NCBI GenBank assembly: GCA_903929895.1
Contig: CAIYWM010000858.1
Coordinates: forward strand, 1-5,198
DNA from: an uncultured Alphaproteobacteria bacterium
GTDB lineage: Bacteria; Pseudomonadota; Alphaproteobacteria; Reyranellales; Reyranellaceae
DNA: 5,198 nucleotides
Direction: 5' to 3'
How positions within the stretch are numbered: the first letter of the stretch is position 1; every line of letters begins with the position of its first letter. This document shows, one piece after another, positions 4,549 through 5,198 of this stretch. Position numbers and translations under genes: made by a program. Under the pieces are notes generated by a model, which worked only from the letters and a program-made list of their open reading frames with translations, was not told where the DNA came from and did not search any database.

Positions 4549-5198
4549 CTATTCCTTCAACACGATCCACGTGCAGTGTCCGATTGCGCAGAGGCGGCCG
4601 GACTCGGTGTAGAGCGCCGTGCCGGAATAAAGCTTGCGGCCCTCGGCGCCGATGCGCCAGCCGACAACGGCACAGCGTTCGCCGACCTTCGGACGTTCGA
4701 ACACCTTCGCGGTCATGCGGCCGGTGAGGGCGGGGCGGATGTCGTCGGGATCCTGGGCGGCCCAGGCGCCGGGACAGTCGAGCGTGCCCCACAGGAATTC
4801 CTGCCGGATGCGGCCGTCGCTGTCGGCGTGGTTGGCGTGCGGCACGTAGCAGGAGAGGGAAGTCCCGCTGCCTGAATAGCTGCCGAACACGCGCAGGCCA
4901 TCACCGACGCCGCGGCTGCGGCCGCAGACGAGGCACCACTGGAAGTCGCTGCCCTCGCCGCAGCCGCCCACCGCGTCCTGGTGCATCACCGCGTTCCAGT
5001 CCGCGGGCGGCTTCGGCGGATCGAGATGATCGACCTTTCCGGCGCGCGCCTCGCAGATCAGCGTGTCGCCGTCGCGCATCGTCATCGCCGCCTCTTCGCG
5101 CACGAGGTTCATCGGCGTCTCGATGGGTATCGGCGCGCGGAGCGTGATCTCGACGGCGCCGTCCCTGCCGAACGCGCTGGTGTAGCGTTCGGCCAGCA
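4549..5198 (-). CDS. Hotdog-fold thioesterase-like protein, C-terminal 215 residues (start beyond window)
   Basis: The frame is open from the stop at 4551-4549 to the right edge, so the ATG at 5112 is probably internal: the 28 codons above it (from LAERYTSAFG on) are coding-like, with VEITLRAPIPIETP running smoothly into MNLVREEAA. I read the visible N-terminal part (ending near DGDTLICEAR) as the end of a first hotdog-like unit, and the rest as a second. The second starts with FQWCLVCGRSRG, similar to the C-x-x-CG opening of many hotdog acyl-CoA thioesterase-like proteins, and continues with strands ending in LYSGTALYTESGRLCAIGHCTWIVL. A third nearby Cys (GGCGEG) is nine residues before the pair. 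No catalytic residue can be assigned, and the substrate is unknown; acyl-CoA thioester hydrolysis or acyl-CoA binding is inference. It probably shares an operon with the small membrane protein downstream. Confidence 0.7.
   Translation of the reverse strand, partial: LAERYTSAFGRDGAVEITLRAPIPIETPMNLVREEAAMTMRDGDTLICEARAGKVDHLDPPKPPADWNAVMHQDAVGGCGEGSDFQWCLVCGRSRGVGDGLRVFGSYSGSGTSLSCYVPHANHADSDGRIRQEFLWGTLDCPGAWAAQDPDDIRPALTGRMTAKVFERPKVGERCAVVGWRIGAEGRKLYSGTALYTESGRLCAIGHCTWIVLKE

Noticed and set aside
4105..4875. 256-codon plus-strand frame opposite the two right-hand genes
   Set aside because: It crosses two minus-strand genes that have good hydrophobic or hotdog-like character, and shows no domain itself.
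4549..5112. ATG at 5112 as the true start of the hotdog-like protein
   Set aside because: The frame stays open to the window edge, and the preceding 28 codons are coding-like and continuous with the domain. No good Shine-Dalgarno precedes this ATG.

Overview
The window comes from a GC-rich bacterial chromosome with compact gene spacing and strong G/C preference at third codon positions. Its style fits an alphaproteobacterium (Rhizobiales or Reyranella-like), but no rRNA, ribosomal protein or other phylogenetic marker is present, so this placement is an impression only. No mobile element, tRNA, rRNA or CRISPR array was seen.

Layout from left to right. (1) Positions 1-31 hold the first ten codons of a minus-strand gene for a Lys/Ala-rich, histone H1-like protein that runs off the left edge. 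(2) Positions 48-81 form a convincing minus-strand intrinsic terminator for the next gene. (3) Positions 92-2317 (minus) encode one 741-residue protein that fuses an FAD-dependent NDH-2-like oxidoreductase to selenide, water dikinase (SelD). (4) Positions 2318-2626 are a 309-bp divergent intergenic region with unusual structure: two adjacent 13-bp palindromes, four tandem copies of a 9-bp unit that also spell a tiny NKR-repeat ORF, a 7-bp inverted repeat, an AT-rich island, and two competing hairpins before the plus-strand gene. (5) Positions 2627-4159 (plus) encode a 510-residue polytopic membrane protein resembling GT-C glycosyltransferases. (6) An 8-bp perfect hairpin at 4153-4171 contains the stop codons of the two convergent genes. 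(7) Positions 4165-4539 (minus) encode a 124-residue four-helix membrane protein of unknown role. (8) Positions 4549-5198 (minus) encode the C-terminal 215 residues of a hotdog-fold, thioesterase-like protein that starts beyond the right edge; it lies 9 nt upstream of the small membrane protein gene and is probably co-transcribed with it.

The genes do not form one evident pathway. The SelD fusion supplies selenophosphate, but no selenium-using gene (selA, selB, mnmH) is visible here. The best leads are regulatory: the structured region upstream of selD, the alternative hairpins before the membrane-protein gene, and the terminator that abuts the ribosome binding site of the leftmost gene. I see no firm evidence for a wholly new biological system in this window.
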